DNA of 10,408 bases from Haliea sp041583655 (lineage in GTDB: Bacteria > Pseudomonadota > Gammaproteobacteria > Pseudomonadales > Halieaceae): the NCBI GenBank assembly GCA_041583655.1, contig JBFHFJ010000100.1:1-10408 (forward strand). Reading direction: 5' to 3'. A model generated the notes under the pieces. It was not told where the DNA came from. It did not search any database and saw only the letters and a program-made list of their open reading frames with translations. Within the stretch, counting starts at the first letter, position 1; each line of letters begins with the position of its first letter. The position numbers were made by a program, and so were the translations under genes. Positions 1-7,620 of this stretch are shown here, piece by piece.

Positions 1-483
1 CCGGCGCCGGTCGTCCTGCGCATAAAGCCGCCCGACGATGGTCGAGATATTGGGTTTGAGGAAGCCCACACCGATCACGATCAGCGCCAGCGAGAAGTAG
101 AAAACCTGCAGCGCGCGGTCATCGCGCACCACGGTATCCCCGAGCAGCCGGGCCTGCTCGCCCTCGAACGCCATGCCCAGGTGGCCCAGCACCAGCAGCA
201 GGCCGCCAAACACGACCGACTTGCGCATGCCCAGGTAGCGGTCTGCGAGCAAGCCGCCGATGACGGGCATGGCGTAGACCAGCGCCGCGTAGCCGCCGAG
301 CACTTCCAGGCCGTTGGCGTCGGAAAACAAATGGTACTTGGTGAGGTAGAGCAGCAGCAGGTATTTCATGCCGTAGAAGGAAAAGCGTTCCCACAGCTCG
401 GTGGCGAAGCAGACGTACAACCCCCGGGGGTGGCCGAAAAACGCGGTATCCGCGGCCGGATCAACTGTGCTGCTAATGGTCAT
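1..483 (-). CDS. POT/PTR2 family proton-coupled oligopeptide transporter, N-terminal part (runs off left edge)
   Basis: Seen: the first 161 codons of a minus-strand gene starting at the ATG complementary to 481-483; the reading frame is open to base 1. Residues 29-33 read ELWER, matching the ExxER motif of transmembrane helix 1 that couples protons to peptide in POT transporters, followed by FSFYGMKY. Residues near 68-90 hold a hydrophobic helix, GGLLADRYLG and a basic loop (RKS), the usual MFS/PTR2 loop signature. Further hydrophobic helices follow, one ending in FLKPNIST, also typical of the family. Known: POT proteins are inner-membrane, 12-14 helix importers of di- and tripeptides driven by protons. 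Only about a third of the protein is in the window. The gene diverges from a secreted peptidase gene 150 bp away, which suggests a role in peptide use (inference). The substrate cannot be told; some POT members carry nitrate or other solutes. Confidence 0.9.
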   Translation of the reverse strand, partial: MTISSTVDPAADTAFFGHPRGLYVCFATELWERFSFYGMKYLLLLYLTKYHLFSDANGLEVLGGYAALVYAMPVIGGLLADRYLGMRKSVVFGGLLLVLGHLGMAFEGEQARLLGDTVVRDDRALQVFYFSLALIVIGVGFLKPNISTIVGRLYAQDDRRR

Positions 484-508
484 TGTTCTCGCTGTCCTGG
501 GTTGAGGC

Positions 509-522
509 GGGGCCGCGGCCCC
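509..522. repeat. Perfect 14-bp GC palindrome between divergent genes
   Basis: The sequence GGGGCCGCGGCCCC equals its own reverse complement. It lies 26 bp upstream of the transporter start and 111 bp upstream of the peptidase start. A site for a dimeric regulator or a small hairpin is possible, but a chance palindrome in GC-rich DNA is also plausible. The palindrome itself is certain; its function is unknown. Confidence 0.4.
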
Positions 523-633
523 CGGCATGGAGGGGAGAGTATCACCCATTGCGTGAGTGTGTGCAGGGAGCGGTGTATGCCGGGCGTTCGGGATGAGGGT
601 ATCATGGCCGGCCAACCCCGCCGCGGAGATTAC

Positions 634-2213
634 ATGAACACGCTCCTCAAAACGCTGGCCCTGACCAGTGTCCTGGGTGCTGCACTTGCCTACGGCAAGC
701 CCGCGCCAGACGCCGTCGACGCGCAGATCCAGCGCGACCTGCACTACCATATCGCCGAGCTGGCGGGTGATGCCTACCAGGGGCGTCAACCCGGCACCCC
801 GGGCGAAGACAAGACCATTGCCTGGCTGCAGAAACACTTCGCCGAGCTGGGCACCCAGCCCGGCAACGCCGGTAGCTGGGTGCAGGAAGTGCCGATCACG
901 GCGGTGACCAGCGCACCCAGCAGCAGGTCGCCAGTACCGGGATCAAGGATTCGGAGCTTGTATTCGTCGGCTACGGCATCAATGCTCCCGAGCGCGGCTG
1001 GAATGACTACGCGGGTATCGACGTCACCGGCAAAACCGTGATTGTGCTGGTAAATGACCCCGGCTTCGCCACCCAGGACCCCGCCCTGTTCAACGGCAAC
1101 GCCATGACCTACTACGGGCGCTGGGACTACAAATACGCGGAGGCGGCCAGGCAGGGCGCCGCCGCTGCCCTGATTGTGCATGAGACCGATGCCGCCTCCT
1201 ATCCCTGGGAGGTGGTCCGCAACAGCTGGTCCGGCGCGAAAATAGGCCTCACTGCCGGGAACCGCCACGAAGACAAGCTGGCCGTTGAGGGCTGGTTGCC
1301 ACTGGCGCAGGCAGAGGTCCTGTTTGCGGCGGCAGGGCTGGATTACCAGGCGAGCAAGAAAGCGGCCCAGCAGGCCGGGTTCAAGGCCCGGCCACTGACC
1401 GGCTTCGCGGCGTCCGTGCAGCTGGACAATACCCTGGCCGGCAGTGTGTCGCACAATGTGGCTGCGCTGATTCCGGGTTCGACCTACCCGGAAGAAGTCA
1501 TTATCTACACTGCGCACTGGGATCATCTCGGCGTGCGCCCGGATGACGAAGGTGACAATATCTACAACGGCGCCAGCGACAACGCTTCGGGTGTCGCCGG
1601 CCTGCTGGCAATCGCCCGCCAGCTGCAGGCCGAGGCGACGCCCCCGCAGCGCTCCATCCTGTTTCTGGCAGTCACCGCGGAGGAGTCGGGGCTGCTCGGT
1701 TCAAAATACTACAGTGAAAACCCGATTTTCCCTCCTGAGAAAACCGTGGCCAACTTCAATATGGATAACATCGCCGCCGGCAACCTGGGTCGCACCCGGG
1801 ACGTGGCGGTGGTGGGCTACGGCAACAGCGAGCTGGAAAACTACCTGGCGCGCGCAGCACAGGCCCAGGGCCGGGTGGTGGTGCAGGAGCCCTATCCGGA
1901 GAAGGGATCCTATTACCGCTCCGACCATTTCTCCCTGGCGCGGGTCGGCATCCCGGCCCTGTACCTGACCAATGCCACAGACAGTGTGGAGCACGGCAAG
2001 GCCTGGGGCGACGCGCGTCTGCGGGACTACACAGCCAATCACTACCACAAGCCCTCCGACGAGTATGACCCGGCGTGGGATCTCAGCGGCGCCGCCCAGG
2101 AGGTCATGTTGCTGCTGGAAATGGGGCGGGAACTGGCGGCCAACCGCGATTTCCCCCGCTGGAACGAGGGCGTGGAATTCAAGCGAATTCGCGAGGCATC
2201 CCTGAAGCCCTGA
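634..2213 (+). pseudogene. Secreted M28-family zinc aminopeptidase, disrupted by frameshift and likely internal deletion
   Basis: Seen: the ATG at 634 follows GGAG at 625-628. The protein begins with a signal peptide (Lys6, a hydrophobic stretch, likely cleavage after ALA at 17-19), then a mature N-terminus with QGRQPGTPGEDKT. This frame stops at 1039-1041. Homologous sequence resumes in another frame from about 909 (SELVFVGYGI, then a PA-like insert) and runs to the stop at 2213. All clan MH catalytic residues are present in the second part: His (1515) and Asp (1521) in AHWDH, Asp in SDNASG (1578), Glu-Glu in TAEES (1680-1685), Asp in MDN (1764) and His in SDH (1926). Known: M28 enzymes bind two zinc ions and remove N-terminal residues from peptides. 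Family members of this type usually have about 25 more residues between the N-terminal region and the VGYG strand, so a deletion of 3n+1 bases fits. As written, no full protein can be made without recoding; a sequencing or assembly error is possible. It converges on the SDR gene 18 bp away. Confidence 0.8.
900..926 (+). other. Frameshift/deletion junction in the M28 peptidase gene
   Basis: The N-terminal frame (codons beginning at 901) reads sensibly to about AVTS, then turns into Ser/Arg/Pro-rich nonsense. The downstream frame (codons beginning at 900) makes sense from about 909 onward (QQQVASTGIKDSELVF). The downstream frame has a TAG at 873-875, so the switch must lie after that. The junction carries imperfect repeats (ACCAGC at 907, ACCCAGC at 915, CAGCAGCAG at 918), which could favour slippage or a repeat-mediated deletion. 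The exact breakpoint cannot be fixed without an intact homolog. Confidence 0.65.
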
Positions 2214-2231
2214 CCCCGAACTCTGCGCCGG

Positions 2232-2990
2232 TCAGCGGCGGGTGATGGTGAAGGGCGACCAGGTCTGGCTGACCGGCATGAGCTCAAGGGCGTTGACGTT
2301 CAGGTGCCGGGGCAGCGTTGCCAGCCAGAATACGGTCTCGGCGACGTCCTCGGGCTGGATGGGGTCTGCACCCTGGTACATCCTGTCATAGGCAGCCTGG
2401 TCACCGCCGGTGCGCACCAGGGTGAATTCGCTTTCCGACAGCCCGGGCGCCAGGCAGCTTACCCGGACGCCAGTACCCTGGAGGTCGCTGCGCAGGGCGT
2501 AGGAGAACTGCTCGACAAAAGCCTTGCTGCCGCAGTAGACATTGCCGCCGGGGTAGGGCCAGTGCCCCGCGACCGAGCCGATGTTGACAATGCTGCTGCC
2601 GGCGCCGCTGTCGATCAGTGTCGGCAGCAGGGCGTGGGTCACCGTGGTCAGCCCTTTGATATTGGTGTCGATCATGCGGTGCCACTGTTCCAGGTCGCAA
2701 TCCTGTGCCGGCGCTGTACCCAGTGCCAGCCCGGCGTTGTTGACCAGCGTATATACCTCCCGGAACGGGCTCTCCAGAGCCGCCACGGCGGCCTGCACCG
2801 CCGCGGTGTCGCGAACGTCCAGCACCAGGGTCGTTAGCTGGCAGAGTGGCTCCAGTTCCGTGGCCAGCTGCGCCAGGCGTTCACTGCGGCGGCCACTGAG
2901 GACGAGGTTCCAGCCTGCTGCGGCAAAGCGGCGGGCACAGGCGCGTCCGAAGCCGGAGGTGGCGCCGGTGATAAAAGCGGTGTGGGTCAT
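2232..2990 (-). CDS. YdfG-like short-chain dehydrogenase/reductase (NADP-dependent hydroxy-acid type)
   Basis: Seen: a 252-residue classical SDR. The Rossmann glycine motif TGATSGFG is at residues 8-15, NNAG at 84-87, Asn110, and the catalytic set Ser139, Tyr152 and Lys156 (YCGSK). GRR at 33-35 places two arginines after strand 2, which favours NADP(H) over NAD(H). NIGSVAGHWPYPGGNVY and the C-terminal LELMPVSQ segment closely match E. coli YdfG as I recall it. Known: YdfG acts on L-allo-threonine, serine and 3-hydroxy acids and reduces malonic semialdehyde. The substrate here is inferred from similarity only. The ATG at 2990 has a weak AGGA about 9 bases upstream. The gene lies 29 bp downstream of dusC on the same strand, so it is probably cotranscribed. 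Its 3' end faces the peptidase gene with 18 bp between, leaving little room for a terminator. Confidence 0.9.
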   Translation of the reverse strand: MTHTAFITGATSGFGRACARRFAAAGWNLVLSGRRSERLAQLATELEPLCQLTTLVLDVRDTAAVQAAVAALESPFREVYTLVNNAGLALGTAPAQDCDLEQWHRMIDTNIKGLTTVTHALLPTLIDSGAGSSIVNIGSVAGHWPYPGGNVYCGSKAFVEQFSYALRSDLQGTGVRVSCLAPGLSESEFTLVRTGGDQAAYDRMYQGADPIQPEDVAETVFWLATLPRHLNVNALELMPVSQTWSPFTITRR

Positions 2991-3019
2991 GCTGCGGGTT
3001 CCTGTGGTTGGTGGCGGAG

Positions 3020-4006
3020 TCAGGCGGCGGCCGGTTGGTCCTGCGCGGCGCCCAGCGTCGACAGGTGCGCGTCGAGAGCGGCGCTGACGGCATCAGGATC
3101 AGTGAGGCGCTTGATGGCGGCGAACAGCTGTGCAGCCTGGGGGTAGTGATGCCGCAGGTACCCCAGCCACTGCTTGACCGGGCCGGCGCAGTGCCGGGGT
3201 TCGCACTCGGCCCGCTTGCGCTGGAAAAAGTACTGCAGAATCACCGCGATGTCCCGCCAGGTCATGGGTTCCACCCGGGCGCCGCCCTGGGACGCGCGCA
3301 CCAGCCTTGGCAGGTCCGGCCGGCACAGGGCGCCGCGACCCAGCATGAGGTCCCGGGTCTGGCTGGCCAGCTGGCAGCGGCGGGCGTCTTCCGGGCTCCA
3401 GATCTCGCCGTTGGCGATTACCGGCAGGGTGACAAGCTCCACCGCCCGGGCGATCTCGTCCCACCAGGCCGGTGGCTGGTAGCCGTCGCGGCGAGTGCGG
3501 GCGTGGATGGCAATTTCGTCGGCGCCTGCCGCGGCGATCGCCTGCACGTTGTCCAGGAACTGGCTGCGGTCCTCGAAGCCCAGGCGGATCTTGGCGGTGA
3601 CCGGTATTGATGCGGGCACTGCCCGGCGCACGGCGGCGACGATCCCGCCCACGCGTTCCGGCTCGCGCAGCAGGATCGCGCCGCCGTCTGACTTGTTCAC
3701 GGTCTTGGCCGGGCAGCCGAAATTGAGGTCGATACCGGGGGCGCCCAGCTCCGCGCAGCGGGCTGCGTTGTCCGCCATGGGCGCGGGGTGCCCGCCCAGC
3801 AGCTGCACATAGACCGGCACCCCGGAGGGCGTGCGCCCGGCGCTGTTGAGCTCCGGGCACAGGCGGTGGAACACGCGCGGGGGCAGCAGCAGCTGGTTGA
3901 CGCGGACAAATTCCGTGACGCAGCGGTCAATGCCGCCCAGTTCGGTCAGTATGGCGCGCATGGTGGCGTCAATGACGCCCTCCATGGGGGCGAGGATCAG
4001 TCTCAC
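3020..4006 (-). CDS. dusC: tRNA-dihydrouridine(16) synthase
   Basis: Function: reduces uridine 16 in the tRNA D-loop to dihydrouridine, using FMN and NADPH, in the cytoplasm. Seen: 328 residues, a TIM-barrel Dus protein. It opens with LILAPMEG (FMN-binding strand), has YVQLLGG near 66-72, and the catalytic cysteine Cys98 in FGCPAKTVNKSDGGA, followed by Lys139 (AKIRLG) and His168 (IHARTR), the usual FMN and substrate ligands, then NGEI and the MLGRGAL phosphate loop. The C-terminal helical domain is present. Overall spacing and the MEGVID opening point to DusC rather than DusA or DusB. The start is GTG at 4004-4006, supported by GGAG at 4014-4017 with 7-base spacing and by the conserved N-terminus beginning just two residues later. 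A promoter lies immediately upstream. It is probably the first gene of a two-gene unit with the SDR. Confidence 0.93.
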   Translation of the reverse strand: MRLILAPMEGVIDATMRAILTELGGIDRCVTEFVRVNQLLLPPRVFHRLCPELNSAGRTPSGVPVYVQLLGGHPAPMADNAARCAELGAPGIDLNFGCPAKTVNKSDGGAILLREPERVGGIVAAVRRAVPASIPVTAKIRLGFEDRSQFLDNVQAIAAAGADEIAIHARTRRDGYQPPAWWDEIARAVELVTLPVIANGEIWSPEDARRCQLASQTRDLMLGRGALCRPDLPRLVRASQGGARVEPMTWRDIAVILQYFFQRKRAECEPRHCAGPVKQWLGYLRHHYPQAAQLFAAIKRLTDPDAVSAALDAHLSTLGAAQDQPAAA

Positions 4007-4029
4007 TGCAGTTCTCCGGCTAATTGGCC

Positions 4030-4058
4030 AGTATAACGGTGTCGGCGCGCCCGGTTAA
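4030..4058 (-). promoter_or_regulatory. Predicted sigma70-type promoter for dusC-SDR
   Basis: On the minus strand, TTAACC (4058-4053) and TATACT (4035-4030) are separated by 17 bases. The -10 box matches the consensus at five of six positions and the -35 at four of six. Transcription would begin near 4023, giving a leader of roughly 17-20 bases that still includes the dusC ribosome-binding site. Predicted from sequence only. Confidence 0.5.
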
Positions 4059-4103
4059 GCGTGTTGCGCCACGGCCCGTGGCGGCGAGACAAGGTGCCTG
4101 CCA

Positions 4104-4134
4104 TTGGCGCTCGATGCTGTTCCTGATTTATCAT
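4104..4134 (+). promoter_or_regulatory. Weak candidate promoter for the oadGAB operon
   Basis: TTGGCG (4104-4109) and TATCAT (4129-4134) lie 19 bases apart in the 185-bp gap between the divergent dusC and oadG starts. The boxes are acceptable but the spacing is long, so this is only the best candidate I can see. I see no clear operator site in the gap. Confidence 0.25.
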
Positions 4135-4191
4135 GGCGGCCAATTGGGGGCGGATAGCAGGTGGGCAGTGTCGGGCCAGGAAGATATATTC

Positions 4192-4431
4192 ATGCAGGGT
4201 GTGGAGCTGATGATTTTCGGCGTCACCGCAGTTGTGGTCTTTCTCAGCCTGCTTGTCCTGGTCACTTCGCTGACCTCAAGGCTGATGTCCCGCTTCTTTC
4301 CCGAGACAGCAACACCCCGGGTCGCGGCATCTGCCCGGTCCGAGCCGCGGGCCCCGGACGGTCCGGGCCCGGGCGAACTGGTCGCCGTGATCACGGCGGC
4401 AATCCACCAGCACAGAAAGCAGCGGCACTGA
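4192..4431 (+). CDS. oadG: Oxaloacetate decarboxylase gamma subunit (sodium pump, small membrane subunit)
   Basis: Role: small membrane anchor that holds OadA on OadB and assists zinc-dependent decarboxylation. Seen: 79 residues with one membrane helix near residues 7-27 (FGVTAVVVFLSLLVLV), a basic stretch, a Pro/Gly/Ala-rich linker (about 37-61), and a C-terminal amphipathic tail ending with His72, His74 and His79. Known: OadG proteins are about 80 residues, and in enterobacterial OadG C-terminal histidines bind zinc and the tail binds OadA. The sequence alone is weakly conserved, so the identification rests on topology, size, the His tail and position just before oadA. ATG 4192 has AGGAAG at 4178-4183. 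The reading frame is open further upstream, but only this start gives the short hydrophobic N-terminus of the family. oadA follows after 24 bp. Confidence 0.85.
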   Translation: MQGVELMIFGVTAVVVFLSLLVLVTSLTSRLMSRFFPETATPRVAASARSEPRAPDGPGPGELVAVITAAIHQHRKQRH

Positions 4432-4455
4432 CGCTCCAAGCCAGAGGTTTTGTTC

Positions 4456-6273
4456 ATGCAAGAGGAAAAGCGCCCGCTGGGTATTACCGACGTCGTCCTG
4501 CGCGACGCGCATCAGTCCATACTGGCGACGCGCATGCGCCTGGACGATATGCTGCCCATTGCCGCCGAACTGGACAAGGTCGGGTTCTGGTCACTGGAGT
4601 CCTGGGGTGGCGCGACCTTCGACGCCTGTATCCGCTATCTTGGTGAAGACCCCTGGGACCGTATTCGGGAACTGAAGAAAGCGATGCCCCGGACGCCCCA
4701 GCAGATGCTGTTCCGGGGCCAGAATATCCTCGGCTACCGGCACTATGCCGACGACGTGGTAAGAAAGTTTGTCGAGCGTGCAGCTCACAATGGAATCGAT
4801 GTGTTCCGGGTATTCGATGCCATGAACGATATGCGCAATATCGAGGTGGCGCTGCGGGCGGTGAAGGAAGTGGGCAAGCACGCCCAGGGCACAATCTCCT
4901 ACACCCTGAGCCCGGTGCACACCATCGAGACCTGGGTAGAGCAGGGCAAGCGTATCGAGGACATGGGCGCTGATTCGATAGCGATCAAGGACATGGCCGG
5001 GCTGCTGCGCCCCTACGATGGCTATGAGCTGGTGCGACGGCTCAAGGAATCCTGCGCCATCCCGATCCAGCTGCATTGCCACGCCACCACCGGCCTGTCC
5101 ACGGCCACGATCCTGAAGTGTGTAGAGGCGGGGATCGACAATGTCGACACCTCGATTTCCTCCATGTCCATGACCTACGGCCACTCGCCCACCGAGTCGG
5201 TGGTCGCCATCCTCGCCGGCACCGGGCGCGACACCGGGCTGGATATCGAGAAGCTGGCGTCGATCGCGGCCTACTTCCGCGAGGTGCGCAAGAAGTACGC
5301 GCGCTTTGAGGGCTCCCTGCGCGGCGTGGATGCCCGCATCCTTGTGGCCCAGGTTCCCGGCGGAATGCTGACCAACATGGAGAGCCAGCTGCGCGAACAG
5401 GGCGCCGCCGACCGCATGGATGAAGTGCTGGAGGAGATTCCGCGGGTGCGGGAGGATCTCGGTTTCATCCCCCTGGTTACCCCGACCTCGCAGATTGTTG
5501 GTACCCAGGCCGTCATCAATGTTCTCACCGGGGAGCGCTACAAGTCTATTTCCCGGGAAACCGCGGGCGTATTGAAGGGGGAGTACGGCGTCACCCCGGC
5601 CCCTGTCAACCAGGCCCTGCAGCAGCGTGTGCTGGAGGGTGGCGAGGTCATCACCTGTCGCCCCGCCGACCTGCTGGAGCCGGAGCTGGAGGCGCTGACC
5701 TCGGAGCTGCGCAACCTGGCGCAGGAACAGGACATTGCGCTGGCCCAGGGCGAGCAGGAAGTGGACGATGTCCTTACCTACGCACTGTTCCCGCAGATTG
5801 GCCTCAAGTTTCTCAAGCATCGCGGCGACGCCAGTGCGTTTGAGCCGGCGCCAGGCCCGGCCGCGGAAGCTGCCCCCGGGGGCGGGGCAAAGGCTGTGGA
5901 CAAGGTGACGGGCAAGACGCCGGCGGCCGCGGCGGATTCCGGCGTGTACACGGTCACCGTCAACGGCCAGTCCTATGTGGTCGAGGTCAGCGAGGGCGGC
6001 GATGTGGCCGGGATCAAGCCGGTCGCACCGCAGGCGGAGGCGCCCGCCGCCGCGGGTCCGGGCGAACCGCTGCCGGCACCGCTGGCAGGCAATATTTTCA
6101 AAGTGAGCGTCAAGCCCGGGGACACGGTGAAGTCAGGTCAGGTGATCGTCCTGCTTGAAGCCATGAAGATGGAAACGGAGGTGCGGTCCCCGCGGGACGG
6201 CCGGGTGGTCAGCGTTGAGGTCAAGGCCGGCGACATGGTTGCCGTCGGCGACGCCCTGATCATGCTGGATTGA
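4456..6273 (+). CDS. oadA: Oxaloacetate decarboxylase alpha subunit, with biotinyl domain
   Basis: Role: carboxyltransferase that moves CO2 from oxaloacetate to biotin, leaving pyruvate. The carboxybiotin is then decarboxylated at OadB to export sodium. Seen: 605 residues. The TIM-barrel domain has Asp17 in LRDAHQS, carboxylated Lys178 in AIKDMAG, and His207 and His209 in HCHATTG, the metal ligands and catalytic lysine of the family. Then come the conserved C-terminal carboxyltransferase region, an Ala/Pro/Gly linker (about 461-495), a small association domain (about 496-520, YTVTVNGQSYVV), a second linker (about 524-540), and a biotinyl domain with Lys571 in EAMKM, 34 residues from the end. 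Pyruvate carboxylase subunit B and other sodium-pumping decarboxylase alpha subunits share this layout; flanking oadG and oadB decide for OadA. ATG 4456 follows AGAGG at 4443-4447. A TTG at 4450 would add two residues and is less likely. Confidence 0.96.
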   Translation: MQEEKRPLGITDVVLRDAHQSILATRMRLDDMLPIAAELDKVGFWSLESWGGATFDACIRYLGEDPWDRIRELKKAMPRTPQQMLFRGQNILGYRHYADDVVRKFVERAAHNGIDVFRVFDAMNDMRNIEVALRAVKEVGKHAQGTISYTLSPVHTIETWVEQGKRIEDMGADSIAIKDMAGLLRPYDGYELVRRLKESCAIPIQLHCHATTGLSTATILKCVEAGIDNVDTSISSMSMTYGHSPTESVVAILAGTGRDTGLDIEKLASIAAYFREVRKKYARFEGSLRGVDARILVAQVPGGMLTNMESQLREQGAADRMDEVLEEIPRVREDLGFIPLVTPTSQIVGTQAVINVLTGERYKSISRETAGVLKGEYGVTPAPVNQALQQRVLEGGEVITCRPADLLEPELEALTSELRNLAQEQDIALAQGEQEVDDVLTYALFPQIGLKFLKHRGDASAFEPAPGPAAEAAPGGGAKAVDKVTGKTPAAAADSGVYTVTVNGQSYVVEVSEGGDVAGIKPVAPQAEAPAAAGPGEPLPAPLAGNIFKVSVKPGDTVKSGQVIVLLEAMKMETEVRSPRDGRVVSVEVKAGDMVAVGDALIMLD

Positions 6274-6278
6274 AGACC

Positions 6279-7583
6279 GTGGACAACCTGCTACTGCTCT
6301 GGCAGTCCACCGGCCTTGCCCAGTTTGAGCCTGGCCAGGCGGTCATGATCCTGATCGGGATAGCGCTGCTGTTCCTGGCTATCCGCAAGGGCTTTGAGCC
6401 CCTGTTGCTGGTCCCCATTGGCTTTGGCGGGATCATGGCCAATATTCCCGGTGCCGGCCTGGCTTACTCGGCAGCAGAGAACGCTCTGCATGGGGCGGAC
6501 CCCTCGGTTCTGGCCGAGATGGCCGTGGCCCTGGGCAGCTCCGTTGCGGCAGATGCCAGGGCGCTGCTGGATGCCCTGGCCACTGCCGACCTGTCCCAGA
6601 ACCTGGCTGCCACCCGCATCGCGGAGCAAGCGGGCTATGGTAACGGCATGCTCCACAACTTCTACATGGTGGCGATTGCCAGTGGGGTTGCACCGCTGGT
6701 GATCTTTATGGGCGTGGGAGCGATGACCGACTTTGGCCCGCTGCTGGCCAATCCGCGCACCCTGTTCCTGGGTGCCGCCGCCCAGTTCGGTATCTTTGCC
6801 ACAGTGCTTGGCGCGGTGGGTCTTACTTCACTTGGTCTGATGGATTTCAGCCTGGCTGATGCCGCGGCGATCGGGATCATTGGCGGCGCCGACGGTCCGA
6901 CCGCGATCTACGTGGCCAGCGTCCTGGCGCCGGACCTGCTCGGCCCCATCGCCGTTGCTGCCTACTCCTACATGGCGCTGGTGCCCCTGATCCAGCCTCC
7001 CATCATGCGGGCGCTGACAACCCAGGCTGAACGCGAAATCGTGATGACCCAGCTGCGCGTGGTCTCGCGCCGGGAAAAAATCGTGTTTCCGCTGGTGCTG
7101 CTTATCCTGGTGGCACTGCTGCTCCCGGCTGCCGCACCGCTGCTGGGGATGTTCTGTTTTGGCAACCTGATGAAAGAGTGCGGTGTGGTGGGTCGCCTGA
7201 GCGATACTGCGCAGAATGCGCTGATCAACATCACCACCATCTTCCTGGGCCTCTCTGTCGGCTCCAAACTGGTGGCCGACAAGTTCCTCGACATCAACAC
7301 TCTGGGAATCATGGTCCTGGGTGTGATCGCCTTCGCGATCGGCACCGCCTCCGGGGTGCTGATCGCCAAGCTCATGAACCGCCTGGGCAGCACCCCGCTT
7401 AACCCGCTGATCGGCTCCGCGGGTGTCTCGGCGGTACCGATGGCGGCCCGGGTCAGCAACAAGATAGGCCTGGAAGCCAATCCCCACAACTACCTGTTGA
7501 TGCATGCCATGGGACCCAACGTCGCGGGCGTGGTGGGTTCGGCGGTCGCTGCCGGGGTGATGATCAGCCTGGTCGGTGGCTGA
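6279..7583 (+). CDS. oadB: Oxaloacetate decarboxylase beta subunit (sodium-translocating membrane subunit)
   Basis: Role: integral inner-membrane protein that decarboxylates carboxybiotin and exports sodium. Seen: about 434 residues with many hydrophobic helices. Conserved blocks include RKGFEPLLLVPIGFGG, GVAPLVIFMGVGAMTDFG, IGGADGPTAIY with Asp205 (the sodium- and proton-linked aspartate of the family), AYSYMALVPLIQPPIM, MFCFGNLMKECGVV, and near the C-terminus PLIGSAGVSAVPMAARVS and LMHAMGPNVAGV. Start: I prefer GTG 6279, which gives a VDNLLLLWQSTG beginning like the M(D/E)(N/S)L start of known OadB proteins. TTG 6270 is in frame and overlaps the oadA stop by two bases, but has no visible ribosome-binding site. 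Either way, oadB begins within about 6 bp of the end of oadA, so translation is probably coupled. Related GcdB and MmdB proteins are similar; the oadG-oadA neighbours settle the assignment. Confidence 0.94.
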   Translation: MDNLLLLWQSTGLAQFEPGQAVMILIGIALLFLAIRKGFEPLLLVPIGFGGIMANIPGAGLAYSAAENALHGADPSVLAEMAVALGSSVAADARALLDALATADLSQNLAATRIAEQAGYGNGMLHNFYMVAIASGVAPLVIFMGVGAMTDFGPLLANPRTLFLGAAAQFGIFATVLGAVGLTSLGLMDFSLADAAAIGIIGGADGPTAIYVASVLAPDLLGPIAVAAYSYMALVPLIQPPIMRALTTQAEREIVMTQLRVVSRREKIVFPLVLLILVALLLPAAAPLLGMFCFGNLMKECGVVGRLSDTAQNALINITTIFLGLSVGSKLVADKFLDINTLGIMVLGVIAFAIGTASGVLIAKLMNRLGSTPLNPLIGSAGVSAVPMAARVSNKIGLEANPHNYLLMHAMGPNVAGVVGSAVAAGVMISLVGG

Positions 7584-7620
7584 CGCCCGGGTGTATGGCG
7601 GCGGACGCGACAGCCGCCGA

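Noticed and set aside
540..605. Two TATCAC/TATCAT boxes as promoters in the transporter-peptidase gap
   Set aside because: No acceptable -35 box at 16-18 bases from either, on either strand, so I could not support a promoter call.
181..1041. 286-codon plus-strand frame crossing the transporter gene and the peptidase start
   Set aside because: Its first half is antisense to the conserved POT transporter and its second half is the peptidase N-terminus, with the true start at ATG 634 after a good ribosome-binding site.
786..1526. Minus-strand open frame over the peptidase frameshift
   Set aside because: Antisense to recognisable M28 sequence on both sides; no motif of its own. I checked it as a possible reason for the frame break and found no support.
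4591..5820. 409-codon minus-strand open frame antisense to oadA
   Set aside because: Lies wholly inside oadA, which has all its family motifs; the antisense protein has no recognisable fold or motif.
7597..7618. GGCGGC/GCCGCC inverted repeat after oadB as a rho-independent terminator
   Set aside because: Only a 6-bp stem with a 10-base loop and no following T-run; more likely GC-rich chance pairing, though it could weakly slow transcription.
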